In this document: one piece after another, positions 7,121-15,127 of the stretch
Layout: every line of letters begins with the position of its first letter
How positions within the stretch are numbered: the stretch's first letter is position 1
From: JAKQIM01 sp964633225
GTDB lineage: Bacteria > Chloroflexota > Anaerolineae > Anaerolineales > UBA4823
DNA: 26,357 nucleotides
Reading direction: 5' to 3'
Assembly (NCBI GenBank): GCA_964633225.1
Contig: CAZWFQ010000052.1
Coordinates: 1 to 26,357, forward strand
The notes under the pieces: model-generated
What the model was told of the DNA's origin: nothing
Seen by the model: only the letters and a program-made list of their open reading frames with translations
Databases searched by the model: none
Position numbers and translations under genes: made by a program

Positions 7121-8899
7121 TCACTTTAGCGGCCATAGCAAGGGGGTCATGATAATAGCCAGCAGATAGACAACCACTGTTAGCAGCCCACCCACCCGAA
7201 CAAAATCCATAAAACGGTAACGCCCTGGCCCATACACCATCAGGCAGGCCGGCTCAAGCGGCGTCAGATAGGATGTGCTTGCAGCAATTGCAATCATCAT
7301 CGCAAACGTACGCGGATTTAAACCCATCTGCACCGCTGTTTGCAGTGCTACCGGGACCACCACCGCTGCTGCCGCCTGATTCGACATGGGTTGGGTCAAG
7401 AGCACGGTCAGCACAAAAAAGCCTGTCAACAACCATAACGGGTTCAAAGTCCCCACCAAGGCAGCCAAACGTTCGGCCAGAAACTCTGCCGTGCCAGTGG
7501 CCTGCATTGCAGTTCCCAGCGAAAGCATACTTCCAATCAGAATTAATACCTTCCATTCCACCTGCCGGTAGGCATCGTCAGGCGAAATACAGCGCGTCAC
7601 AAATACCAACAGCGCCCCCAACAACATCGCCACCGGCAGGGGGATAAGCTTCACAGATCCCAACAGCAGCGCCCCTGCAAAAATCGCCCCCACTGTCCAT
7701 GCCCGCCGGCGATCAAAACGCTGGGCCTTCACCATTCCAAGCACATCAAAAGCGTTTTCGGCTTGCAGCCCCGCGATCTGTTTTGGATTGCCCTGTACCA
7801 ACAACACATCCCCCAGTTGTAAGCGCGTGTCAGCAATCTTCGAGTGGATCACGCCAGTACGCCGGTTGATGGCCAGCACCTGAACCTGGTAGCGTTCGCG
7901 CATTTGCAAGTCCTTGGGGGTGCGGCCAATGAACCGTGAGCGCGGCAGTAGAACTACTTCGGCCAAGCGAAACCCTTCGCCTTGCAAATCCACATCCGAA
8001 AACTTGGCATCAGCCTGGATATCAATCCCGGCAACATCTTTGATTTTTAAGATCGCCTCTGATTGTCCCTCCACCAACAGCGCATCTCCTACCTGCAGCA
8101 TGCAATCGGTTGGTGGATCAGGCTGCTGTTGGCCTTGGCGGATAATCGCTAACACCACCAGGTCAAAATTACGTCCCAGGTCCGATTGGGCCAGTGTGCG
8201 GCCATCCAGTGCCGAGCCGGGTAAAATTCGCAGCTCGGCCAGGTAAGGACGCAAGTTAAACGTCTCGGTGATTGTTTCTGGGGCCGCCGGTTCGGGGATC
8301 AGGCGCTGTCCAATGAATACCATATACAGCACTCCCACCAGCAGTATGGGGATACCCACCGGTGTCAGCTCAAACATGCCAATTGGCGGCAGGCCAAACT
8401 GCGTCATCAACCCACTCACCACTATATTGGTCGAAGTGCTGATCAAGGTGACCGAACTGGCCAGAATCGCCGCAAATGCCATCGGCATCAGCAAACGCGA
8501 GGCGCTCATTTTGGTACGCTGACCCAGCCCCAAGATCACCGGCAAGAAGAACGCTGCTGCCGCTGTGTTATTGATCATCGCGCTCAGCCCGCCTACTGAC
8601 AGCATGATGGCGGGCAGCAGGCTACGAGGATAGCGGCTGGTGAACTGAAGCAATTTTCGACTGACCACTTCTACCACCCCGGCGCGCATCAGCGCGCTGG
8701 TCATAATCAATATTCCCAGCAACAGCATGACCGTGTCGCTTCCAAACCCATCGAACGCCTGCTCCAGCGGCACCAGCCTCAACACAACCAGCGCAAGCAG
8801 CACCCCAAGCGCAGTTACATCGGGGGGCACCCATTCAAACGAGAACAACACCAGGGCAATCGTCAAGATAACCAAAAGCAGTAAGATCGGCAATGTCAT
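7121..8899 (-). CDS. SLC13/DASS-family anion permease with two RCK_C (TrkA-C) domains
   Basis: A 592-residue membrane protein. The ATG at 8899 is chosen because a perfect AAGGAGGTG Shine-Dalgarno (8905-8913) lies 5 nt upstream. The frame continues to 9016 but has no family sequence there. The first half has about five membrane spans with the conserved INNTAAAAFFLPV signature. A cytosolic insert at about 215-385 contains two TrkA-C/RCK_C modules, each ending in the pattern LQVGDALLVEG or LQLGDVLLVQG. The second membrane half carries SNQAAAAVVVPVALQ, the pseudo-symmetric partner motif. This architecture is common among bacterial sulfate/dicarboxylate-type symporters; the substrate is not determinable here. 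It may be regulated by small molecules binding the RCK_C modules. Confidence 0.88.
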   Translation of the reverse strand: MTLPILLLLVILTIALVLFSFEWVPPDVTALGVLLALVVLRLVPLEQAFDGFGSDTVMLLLGILIMTSALMRAGVVEVVSRKLLQFTSRYPRSLLPAIMLSVGGLSAMINNTAAAAFFLPVILGLGQRTKMSASRLLMPMAFAAILASSVTLISTSTNIVVSGLMTQFGLPPIGMFELTPVGIPILLVGVLYMVFIGQRLIPEPAAPETITETFNLRPYLAELRILPGSALDGRTLAQSDLGRNFDLVVLAIIRQGQQQPDPPTDCMLQVGDALLVEGQSEAILKIKDVAGIDIQADAKFSDVDLQGEGFRLAEVVLLPRSRFIGRTPKDLQMRERYQVQVLAINRRTGVIHSKIADTRLQLGDVLLVQGNPKQIAGLQAENAFDVLGMVKAQRFDRRRAWTVGAIFAGALLLGSVKLIPLPVAMLLGALLVFVTRCISPDDAYRQVEWKVLILIGSMLSLGTAMQATGTAEFLAERLAALVGTLNPLWLLTGFFVLTVLLTQPMSNQAAAAVVVPVALQTAVQMGLNPRTFAMMIAIAASTSYLTPLEPACLMVYGPGRYRFMDFVRVGGLLTVVVYLLAIIMTPLLWPLK

Positions 8900-8904
8900 A
8901 CCTG

Positions 8905-8923
8905 CACCTCCTTGGATACAAGG
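8905..8923 (-). promoter_or_regulatory. Strong RBS of the DASS permease with a small overlapping hairpin
   Basis: The minus strand reads AAGGAGGTG at 8905-8913, 5 nt before the ATG. Just upstream, CCTTG (8919-8923) can pair with CAAGG (8910-8914) around a 4-nt loop, so part of the Shine-Dalgarno can be held in a short stem. Confidence 0.5.
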
Positions 8924-9028
8924 TTGCCTTCTTTTGCGCTTCCAAACCCCATTTGCAGATTGCCAAAGGAGCACAACCGGTAAAATTCTTCCTATCCCAG
9001 GGTTCTTACAGTGCAACTTTGGTTAATG

Positions 9029-9034
9029 ATTATA
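9029..9034 (-). promoter_or_regulatory. Candidate -10 box for the DASS permease
   Basis: TATAAT on the minus strand, in the context GGTATAAT shared with several other promoters here. It would give a leader of about 120 nt ahead of 8899. No good -35 is visible. The leader does not match a riboswitch I recognise. Confidence 0.45.
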
Positions 9035-9096
9035 CCTACATTCCGCACAGCAGGATTGCACAATTTAGAGATTTCGGGCCCGGCAGAATGTGGGAT

Positions 9097-9102
9097 TATA
9101 AT
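9097..9102 (+). promoter_or_regulatory. Candidate -10 box for the prolyl oligopeptidase
   Basis: A perfect TATAAT at 9097-9102 in the divergent spacer 8900-9151. The predicted mRNA start is about 40 nt before the ATG at 9152. No clear -35 hexamer is visible. Confidence 0.45.
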
Positions 9103-9151
9103 TATCCCCTACCCTATTATTGGCATGTACAGAAAGCGAGGCTATCACGCC

Positions 9152-11218
9152 ATGCAGCACCTGAGCTATCCCCCCTCCCGTACCGTCGACCAGGTTGACG
9201 ATTATCACGGCACTTACGTGGCCGACCCTTACCGCTGGCTCGAAGACACCGACTCGGCCGAGACCAAGGCCTGGGTCAAGGCCCAGAACAAATTGACCTT
9301 CAACTTCTTAAAAAACATCCCCCAGCGCCAGCCAATTCGCCAACGCCTGACCGAGCTATGGGATTACCCCAAGGTCTGGGCGCCGCTGCGCAAAGGCGGG
9401 CGCTACTTCCAACTGCGCAACAGCGGCCTGCAGAACCAGGATGTGCTCTATATGCTCGACAGCCCCGATGGCGAGCCGCGCCTGCTGCTCGACCCCAACA
9501 CGCTCTCAGATGACGGCACAGTGGCGCTCAACGGCTGGGCATTGAGCGAAACTGGGCGCTACCTGGCTTATGCCACCAGCGCCAGCGGCTCTGATTGGCA
9601 GACCTGGCATGTGCGCGATGTAGACAGTGCCCAAGACCTGCCTGACCTGATCGAGTGGAGCAAGTTTTCAGGAGCGGCCTGGAAGCTTGATGGAACCGGC
9701 TTCTTCTACGCCGCCTATGACCGCCCCAGCCAGGGCCAAGAGTACCAGGGGGCCAACTATTTCCAGAAGTTGTATTTCCACCGCCTGGGCACCTCTCAAG
9801 CGACAGACATCCTGGTCTACGAGCGCCCCGATCAAAAAGAATGGGGCTTCAGCCCGCAGGTCAGTGAGGATGGCCGCTACCTGGTGGTGGGGGTGTGGGT
9901 AGGCACCGATGTGCGCAACCGCTTGTTCTACAAAGACCTGCAAAGCAGCGAGCCTTTTGTCGAGCTGATCAGCGAACTGGAAGCAGGCTATACCTTCATC
10001 GGCAACGATGGCCCGGTCTTTTACTTCCGCACCGATCTGGATGCCCCCCGCGGCCGCCTGGTTGCCATCGACATCTACCAATCAGCCAGGGATAACTGGC
10101 GCACCATCATCCCCCAGGCCCCAGACGTGCTCGAAACGGTCAAAATCGTCAACGACCAGTTTGTAGCCATCTACCTGCACGATGCCTACCATCAGATGTG
10201 CCGCTTTCACCTGGATGGCACCCCGCTGGGTGAGATCAAGCTGCCCATGATCGGCTCCATCATCTACGACTCGGATAACTGGGGCTTCAACGGGGGGCGC
10301 CACGATCCCGACTTGTTCTATGCCTTCCAGTCTTTCGCCCACCCCACCACCATCTACCGCTACGATTTTGCCACCGACACCAGCCAGGTGCTCTTTACCC
10401 CACCCATCGATTTTGATTTCAGCCCCTACGTCACGCGCCAGATTTTCGTCTCTAGCAAGGATGGCACACGCGTCCCCATGTTTCTGGTACACCGGCGCGA
10501 CATGCCCGCCTCACCGCCCCAGCCCACCCTGCTCTACGGTTACGGTGGATTTGGCATCTCCCTCACACCCAGTTTTGCCATCAGCCGCCTGGCCTGGCTG
10601 GAGCTGGGCGGCGTGCTGGCAGTGGCCAATTTGAGAGGCGGCGGGGAATACGGCGAAGAATGGCACCAGGCTGGCACCTTTGAGCGCAAGCAGAACGTGT
10701 TCGATGATTTCATTGCCTGCGCCGAGCACCTGATTGCGTCTGGCATCACCTCCCGCGACAAGCTGGCCATCCAGGGCGGTTCCAACGGCGGTTTGCTGGT
10801 GGGCGCCTGCCTCACCCAGCGCCCCGATCTCTTTGCCGCTGCCCTGCCCGCGGTGGGCGTAATGGACATGCTGCGCTTCCACAAATTCACCATCGGTTGG
10901 GCCTGGGTCAGCGACTACGGCTGTTCTAACCAGCCGGAGGCGTTCAAGTACCTTTACGCCTATTCCCCCCTGCACAACCTCAAACCCGGCACCCCTTACC
11001 CCGCCACCCTGGTAACCACTGCCGACCATGACGATCGGGTGGTGCCGGGGCATTCGTTCAAGTTTGCCGCGACCCTGCAGGCCGCCCAAGGCGGCCCTGC
11101 CCCCACCCTGATCCGCATCCAGACCAAGGCCGGGCACGGCTTTGGCAAGCCCACGGCAGTCATCATTGATGAATACACCGACATGTGGGCGTTTTTGGTG
11201 AAGATATTGGGGATGTAG
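9152..11218 (+). CDS. Prolyl oligopeptidase (peptidase family S9A)
   Basis: A 688-residue protein, close to the family's usual length of about 700. The ATG at 9152 is preferred (GAGG 10 nt upstream; YPPSRTVDQVDDYHG is the usual N-terminal motif). An in-frame ATG at 9125 is the alternative. The N-terminal part includes the YRWLED motif, followed by a seven-bladed propeller at about 70-395 and then the alpha/beta-hydrolase domain. The catalytic triad is S544 in GGSNGG, D628 in HDDRVVPGHS (D627 adjacent) and H662 in AGHGFG. The LRGGGEYGEEWH oxyanion/positioning motif is intact. No signal peptide is seen, so it is probably cytosolic and cleaves short proline-containing peptides. The STAND NTPase gene starts 15 nt after its stop. 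Confidence 0.95.
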   Translation: MQHLSYPPSRTVDQVDDYHGTYVADPYRWLEDTDSAETKAWVKAQNKLTFNFLKNIPQRQPIRQRLTELWDYPKVWAPLRKGGRYFQLRNSGLQNQDVLYMLDSPDGEPRLLLDPNTLSDDGTVALNGWALSETGRYLAYATSASGSDWQTWHVRDVDSAQDLPDLIEWSKFSGAAWKLDGTGFFYAAYDRPSQGQEYQGANYFQKLYFHRLGTSQATDILVYERPDQKEWGFSPQVSEDGRYLVVGVWVGTDVRNRLFYKDLQSSEPFVELISELEAGYTFIGNDGPVFYFRTDLDAPRGRLVAIDIYQSARDNWRTIIPQAPDVLETVKIVNDQFVAIYLHDAYHQMCRFHLDGTPLGEIKLPMIGSIIYDSDNWGFNGGRHDPDLFYAFQSFAHPTTIYRYDFATDTSQVLFTPPIDFDFSPYVTRQIFVSSKDGTRVPMFLVHRRDMPASPPQPTLLYGYGGFGISLTPSFAISRLAWLELGGVLAVANLRGGGEYGEEWHQAGTFERKQNVFDDFIACAEHLIASGITSRDKLAIQGGSNGGLLVGACLTQRPDLFAAALPAVGVMDMLRFHKFTIGWAWVSDYGCSNQPEAFKYLYAYSPLHNLKPGTPYPATLVTTADHDDRVVPGHSFKFAATLQAAQGGPAPTLIRIQTKAGHGFGKPTAVIIDEYTDMWAFLVKILGM

Positions 11219-11233
11219 GCCACTGTGTGCGCC

Positions 11234-13762
11234 ATGGATGTATTGGGCATCATCGAGAAGCTGAACGCTGGAACGGCCGAGAAGGCCGAGATCGACGCCC
11301 TGCAAGCAGTGTTGAGCGGCGGGAAACTGGTGCTGGCCCAGCACGGCAGCATTGCCGTAGGCGAAAGTGCCAATGGCTCTATCCTGCTGGCCGGCGAAAC
11401 GATCCACTTCACCCTCACGGCTGAGGCGCTGGAGAAGTTGATGCCCAAGGCTTACCTGCCGCCGCATGCCCCACCCCTTGACGAGCTGCCCGCGCTCGGA
11501 ACCCTGCCACCCGGCTACCATATGCCTTTCGAGCGCAACCAGGCTTTCACCGGCCGCGAGCAAGAACTGACGGCGTTGGCAAGGAATCTGCCTGGCCCTG
11601 TGGCAATCACTGGGCCGGGTGGCGTAGGCAAGAGCCAATTGGTGGTGGAATTTTGCTACCGTTGGGGGCGCTACTTTCACGGTGTACATTGGATCAACGC
11701 CATGCACCCAGAGGCCATCGCAGCCGAGATCGCCGTTTGCGGGGCAGAGATGGGTCTGCCCGGCTGGCCAAATGACCAACCTTCCCAGATACAGCGTACC
11801 TTACGCGCCTGGCAAGAACAGCCCTTGCGCCTGGTCATTTTAGACAACCTGGAAGAACCTACCGCTCTGCAAGCCTGGCTGCCCAGATTGGCAGGAGTGC
11901 ACCTGGTGATTACTTCGCGCCAAGAGCGTTGGCCCGGCGGCCTGCTGAAGACCCTGGTCATAGAGACTTTGCCACGTCTGAAGAGCCTGGTTCTCTTACA
12001 AACCCTGGCCCCACGCCTGTCTGGCTGCCACGAGCGCCAGTTGAACGCACTGGCCGAGCGACTGGGCGACTGGCCCCTGGCGCTTGACCTGGCCGGGCGC
12101 TACCTGGAAGATCGCCCAGGACTCTCTACAGACGATTACTTGCATGAATTGGATACTGCCGGCAGTGTCCTGGCGCACACATCACAGAAAGATTGGACCA
12201 CCCAGGCCGACAGCCCCACTGACCACGCCACCAGCTTGCAGGCTACCTTCCAATTAAGCTGGCAGCGCCTGGCAACAGAATCCCCCATAGATGCCAGGGC
12301 GGCTCAGCTCTTCTGCCTGGCAGGTTGGTGCGCACCAAACACCCCAGTTCCCCCGCGCTTGCTGTGGCAGGCCGCGGCTGAAAACCCCGAGATGCTTTTG
12401 GTCGAAGAGGGCGATCTCGGCAAAGATTTCCATCGTCACCTGCTTTCGGTCCCCCCAGAATGTGACCGCACCCTGAACCGCCTGTTTGCCCTTGGATTGG
12501 CCCGCCGCCTGGATGCCGGCCCAGCTCTGCATCCCCTACTGGCCGAGTTTGCCCGCAGCCTGGCCGACGCTAGCGCCCTGGAACACCTGGCTAAGGCATT
12601 GGCAATGGCATCTAACCAGGCTATCGATACCGGTTTACCAGCCGCTGGCCTTCTACTGCGCCCCCACTTACAAACCGTTGCCCAATGGGCCGAAACACAC
12701 CGGCTGGAAGATGCTGGAACATTGTGGAACAATCTGGGCTCTCACATGGAAATGCTGGCCGAATACGCCTTGGCCAAAACAGCCTTTACAAAAGCGCTGG
12801 CGTTGGACGAACAGGTTTTTGGAACACTTCACCCCAAATTGGTCATCAGCATCTGCAACCTGGGGCGTGCGCAGTACCGCCTGGCTGACTTATCCCGGGC
12901 ACGGAGCACGCTTGAGCAAGCGCTGGTGCTTGGCAGGCACGTACTCGGCCCCCAACATACTATAATCGTAACCATCCTCAGTAACCTGGGGTTGGTGCTG
13001 AAAGACCAGGATAATCTACCAGAAGCCCTTCAAGCTTTCCGGCAAGCCCTGGCCCTTGACAAGCAACTTAACCAGCAAGGCGATCCGAATACTACTTTGC
13101 TTAACAACCTGGGCATGGTGCTGCAAAAGTTAAACGACCTGCCTGCTGCTCGGGATGCTTATGAACAAGCATTAGCTATATGGGAGAAGACCCTGGGGCC
13201 AACGCATCCTCAGGTCGCTATGGCACTCAACAACCTGGGAACCCTACTGCAAGACATGAACAATCTACCCGCTGCGCAGGAGGCTCTCCAACGGGCATTG
13301 GACATTGATAAGCAGGTCTTCGAGCCACACCATCCACGCATTGCAACCCGCTACAATAACCTGGGCAATGTACTGTATGCGCAAGGCAACCTGGCCGCGG
13401 CCCGCTCAGCGTTTGAACAGACCCTGGCGATCTGGAAAACAGTGTTAGGCGACGAACATCCTCAAATTGCCATTGGCCTCAACAACCTGGGGATGGTATT
13501 AAAAGACCAGGGCGATCTTCAGGCGGCGCGGCGGGCTTACGAGCAGGCACTGGTCATCGATGAAAAGGCGTTAAAGCCCCAGCATTCAAGGATAGCCCTA
13601 CATACTTACAACTTGGGATGTCTTTTATTTACTTTGGGCGACCTGTCCGCAGCGCGAGCGTGCTTCGAGCGCAGCCTAGGTATTTATGAGGTGTCGCTGC
13701 CGCCAGGGCATCCGGATATCGAGATGGCTCGACGCTGGCTCAAAAGGGTCGACGCCCAATAG
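11234..13762 (+). CDS. STAND-type NTPase with C-terminal TPR array
   Basis: An 842-residue protein if the ATG at 11234 is used; a GTG three codons earlier is possible. An N-terminal module (about 1-65) is a short helical stretch followed by GSIAVGESANGSILLAG, a Gly/Ser-rich beta pattern I associate with adaptor modules at the N-termini of STAND proteins; its exact family is unsure. The NTPase core has Walker A GPGGVGKS (127-134), Walker B LVILDN (200-205), the sensor strand LVITSR (224-229) and a GxP-like DWPLAL (279-284). A winged-helix/arm region follows to about 490. The C-terminus holds eight TPR units of about 42 residues (about 495-835), most with the NNLG...A...ALxI pattern of kinesin-light-chain-type repeats. 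Such proteins act as signal-triggered oligomeric switches. It is probably co-transcribed with the upstream peptidase. Confidence 0.88.
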   Translation: MDVLGIIEKLNAGTAEKAEIDALQAVLSGGKLVLAQHGSIAVGESANGSILLAGETIHFTLTAEALEKLMPKAYLPPHAPPLDELPALGTLPPGYHMPFERNQAFTGREQELTALARNLPGPVAITGPGGVGKSQLVVEFCYRWGRYFHGVHWINAMHPEAIAAEIAVCGAEMGLPGWPNDQPSQIQRTLRAWQEQPLRLVILDNLEEPTALQAWLPRLAGVHLVITSRQERWPGGLLKTLVIETLPRLKSLVLLQTLAPRLSGCHERQLNALAERLGDWPLALDLAGRYLEDRPGLSTDDYLHELDTAGSVLAHTSQKDWTTQADSPTDHATSLQATFQLSWQRLATESPIDARAAQLFCLAGWCAPNTPVPPRLLWQAAAENPEMLLVEEGDLGKDFHRHLLSVPPECDRTLNRLFALGLARRLDAGPALHPLLAEFARSLADASALEHLAKALAMASNQAIDTGLPAAGLLLRPHLQTVAQWAETHRLEDAGTLWNNLGSHMEMLAEYALAKTAFTKALALDEQVFGTLHPKLVISICNLGRAQYRLADLSRARSTLEQALVLGRHVLGPQHTIIVTILSNLGLVLKDQDNLPEALQAFRQALALDKQLNQQGDPNTTLLNNLGMVLQKLNDLPAARDAYEQALAIWEKTLGPTHPQVAMALNNLGTLLQDMNNLPAAQEALQRALDIDKQVFEPHHPRIATRYNNLGNVLYAQGNLAAARSAFEQTLAIWKTVLGDEHPQIAIGLNNLGMVLKDQGDLQAARRAYEQALVIDEKALKPQHSRIALHTYNLGCLLFTLGDLSAARACFERSLGIYEVSLPPGHPDIEMARRWLKRVDAQ

Positions 13763-13823
13763 CCTGGGTCAGACGCGTGTCCGTAGAAGCAGCAAAGTAC
13801 GAGCGCAGCATTGGCAGGAGCGG

Positions 13824-13829
13824 TATAAT
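13824..13829 (+). promoter_or_regulatory. TATAAT -10 box 7 nt before the Asp-box protein start
   Basis: CGGTATAAT ends at 13829 and the ATG is at 13837, so the mRNA is predicted to begin at or beside the start codon. No Shine-Dalgarno is visible and no clear -35 is seen. Confidence 0.55.
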
Positions 13830-13836
13830 TGTGCCC

Positions 13837-15065
13837 ATGCGCAAATTAACCCTCCTGCTCACACTATTGTTCTGCCTCACCCTGACCGGATCTACGGCCT
13901 CCTCACAAACAAACATCCAGATCTACCTGCCTGTTGTTGCAAAAATCGANNNNNNNNNNNNNNNNNNNNNNNNNNNNNNNNNNNNNNNNNNNNNNNNNNN
14001 NNNNNNNNNNNNNNNNNNNNNNNNNNNNNNNNNNNNNNNNNNNNNNNNNATGGCATTTACCGCTCAGATGACGGCGGCGCCACCTGGGCCCACCGGCAAT
14101 CTGGCCTGCAAGCTTCTTCAGTCACCGGCCTGGTGGTGGATCCCAACAACGCCAGCCGCCTCTTCGCCAGCCTGAATGGCAGCGGGGTGCTGCAATCAAC
14201 CGATAACGGCCACACCTGGGCTGAAATGAACGTTGGACTGTTGGATAAAGCCGTGCAAGGCCTGGTGCTCTCCCCCCTTCATCCATACCTATACGCATTA
14301 ACCGGCTCAACCGGGCTGTACCGCTGTGATTTATCCGCCGGCACCGATTGGGCCCCCGTATCCATTGCCTTGCCCGAACCCAGCCTGGCATCCCGGCAGG
14401 CAGCCGCCCGATTACCAGGGATGGAACCTGACGAAGAGGTGCCATCCGGCGCAGACGCAGCACAAAGCGTTGCTTTGCTAGACATAGCCTTTGCGCCTTC
14501 TGACCCCAGTGCTGCTTACCTGGGCACTGACGGTGGTGGTGTATATTACAGCCTGGATAGCGGCATCAGTTGGGTACCCACCGGGTTGACCGGTGCCACC
14601 GTTTGGAGCCTGGCAGTAAACCCATCAGACTTCAAGCAAGTGTACGCCGCCACTAACATCCCCGGCTACCTGCCCCGCTCAAATGATGGCGGCGCAAGCT
14701 GGGAGATCTTCGAAACACCACAGGTCACCTTCAACTCGCTGGCCTTCTCACCCGCCGAACCCGGCACGCTTTACGCCGCAACCGACGGGGGGGTGTATAC
14801 CTATACAATTTCGGGCGGCTGGCAGTTTGCAGGCCTGGCAGGCATCCCCATCCGTGTGATTGCGCCTGACCCTCAAAATCTTGGCATCATCTACGCCGGC
14901 ACAGATTCGGGCGCTTACCTTTCTACCGACGGCGGAAAAACCTGGCAGCCCGGCCCGGTCGAGTTAAACGGCTGGGGGGTGCAGGCCATCACTTTCGATC
15001 CATATAATCAGCATGTGGTGTACTTCAACACCACCGTCCACGGCATCCTGCGTATCTACCGTTAA
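13837..15065 (+). CDS. Secreted Asp-box (BNR) beta-propeller protein, interrupted by an assembly gap
   Basis: The start ATG opens a signal peptide (MRKLTLLLTLLFCLTLTGS) followed by NIQIYLPVVAKI, a motif common just after the signal peptide in secreted Anaerolineae proteins. The 100-N gap follows. After the gap the frame resumes with GIYRSDDGGATW and runs to 15065. At least five Asp-boxes (S-x-D-x-G-x-S/T-W) are visible: SDDGGATW, STDNGHTW, SLDSGISW, SNDGGASW and STDGGKTW. These indicate a sortilin/Ycf48/sialidase-like propeller fold. The pre-gap and post-gap frames differ by one, which is expected because 100 N is a placeholder of unknown length. No catalytic sialidase residues are recognisable, so an enzymatic role should not be assumed. 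It is followed by a terminator. Confidence 0.8.
13950..14049. other. Assembly gap of 100 N
   Basis: Exactly 100 ambiguous bases, the conventional placeholder for a gap of unknown size. It lies inside the repeat-containing propeller gene, whose reading frame is not kept across it. Confidence 0.99.
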
Positions 15066-15079
15066 GAGATGGGAGATTT

Positions 15080-15122
15080 TTGGGGTCGTTTGGAGTAGAA
15101 TGGCTGCCCCAAACGACCCCAA
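15080..15122 (+). terminator. Intrinsic terminator after the Asp-box gene
   Basis: TTGGGGTCGTTTGG (15080-15093) and CCAAACGACCCCAA (15109-15122) form a perfect 14-bp stem with a 15-nt loop, followed by GATTTTTAAG on the plus strand. It lies between convergent genes; on the minus strand it lacks a good T-tract. Confidence 0.8.
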
Positions 15123-15127
15123 GATTT

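Noticed and set aside
10511..11779. Open frame of 422 codons on the minus strand across the peptidase/STAND junction
   Set aside because: It runs antisense to the catalytic domain of the peptidase and the N-terminus of the STAND protein, both with unmistakable motifs, and has no recognisable domain, promoter or RBS.
12720..13740. Regular 126-nt periodicity that could suggest a DNA tandem repeat or CRISPR-like array
   Set aside because: The period equals 42 codons and the units diverge in sequence as TPR protein repeats do; there are no identical short repeats with unique spacers.
13686..13836. Apparent N-terminal extension of the Asp-box protein starting inside the STAND gene
   Set aside because: It overlaps the STAND coding sequence in another frame and joins the propeller only through the N-run, whose length is arbitrary. 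The ATG at 13837 with a signal peptide and a -10 box is the credible start.
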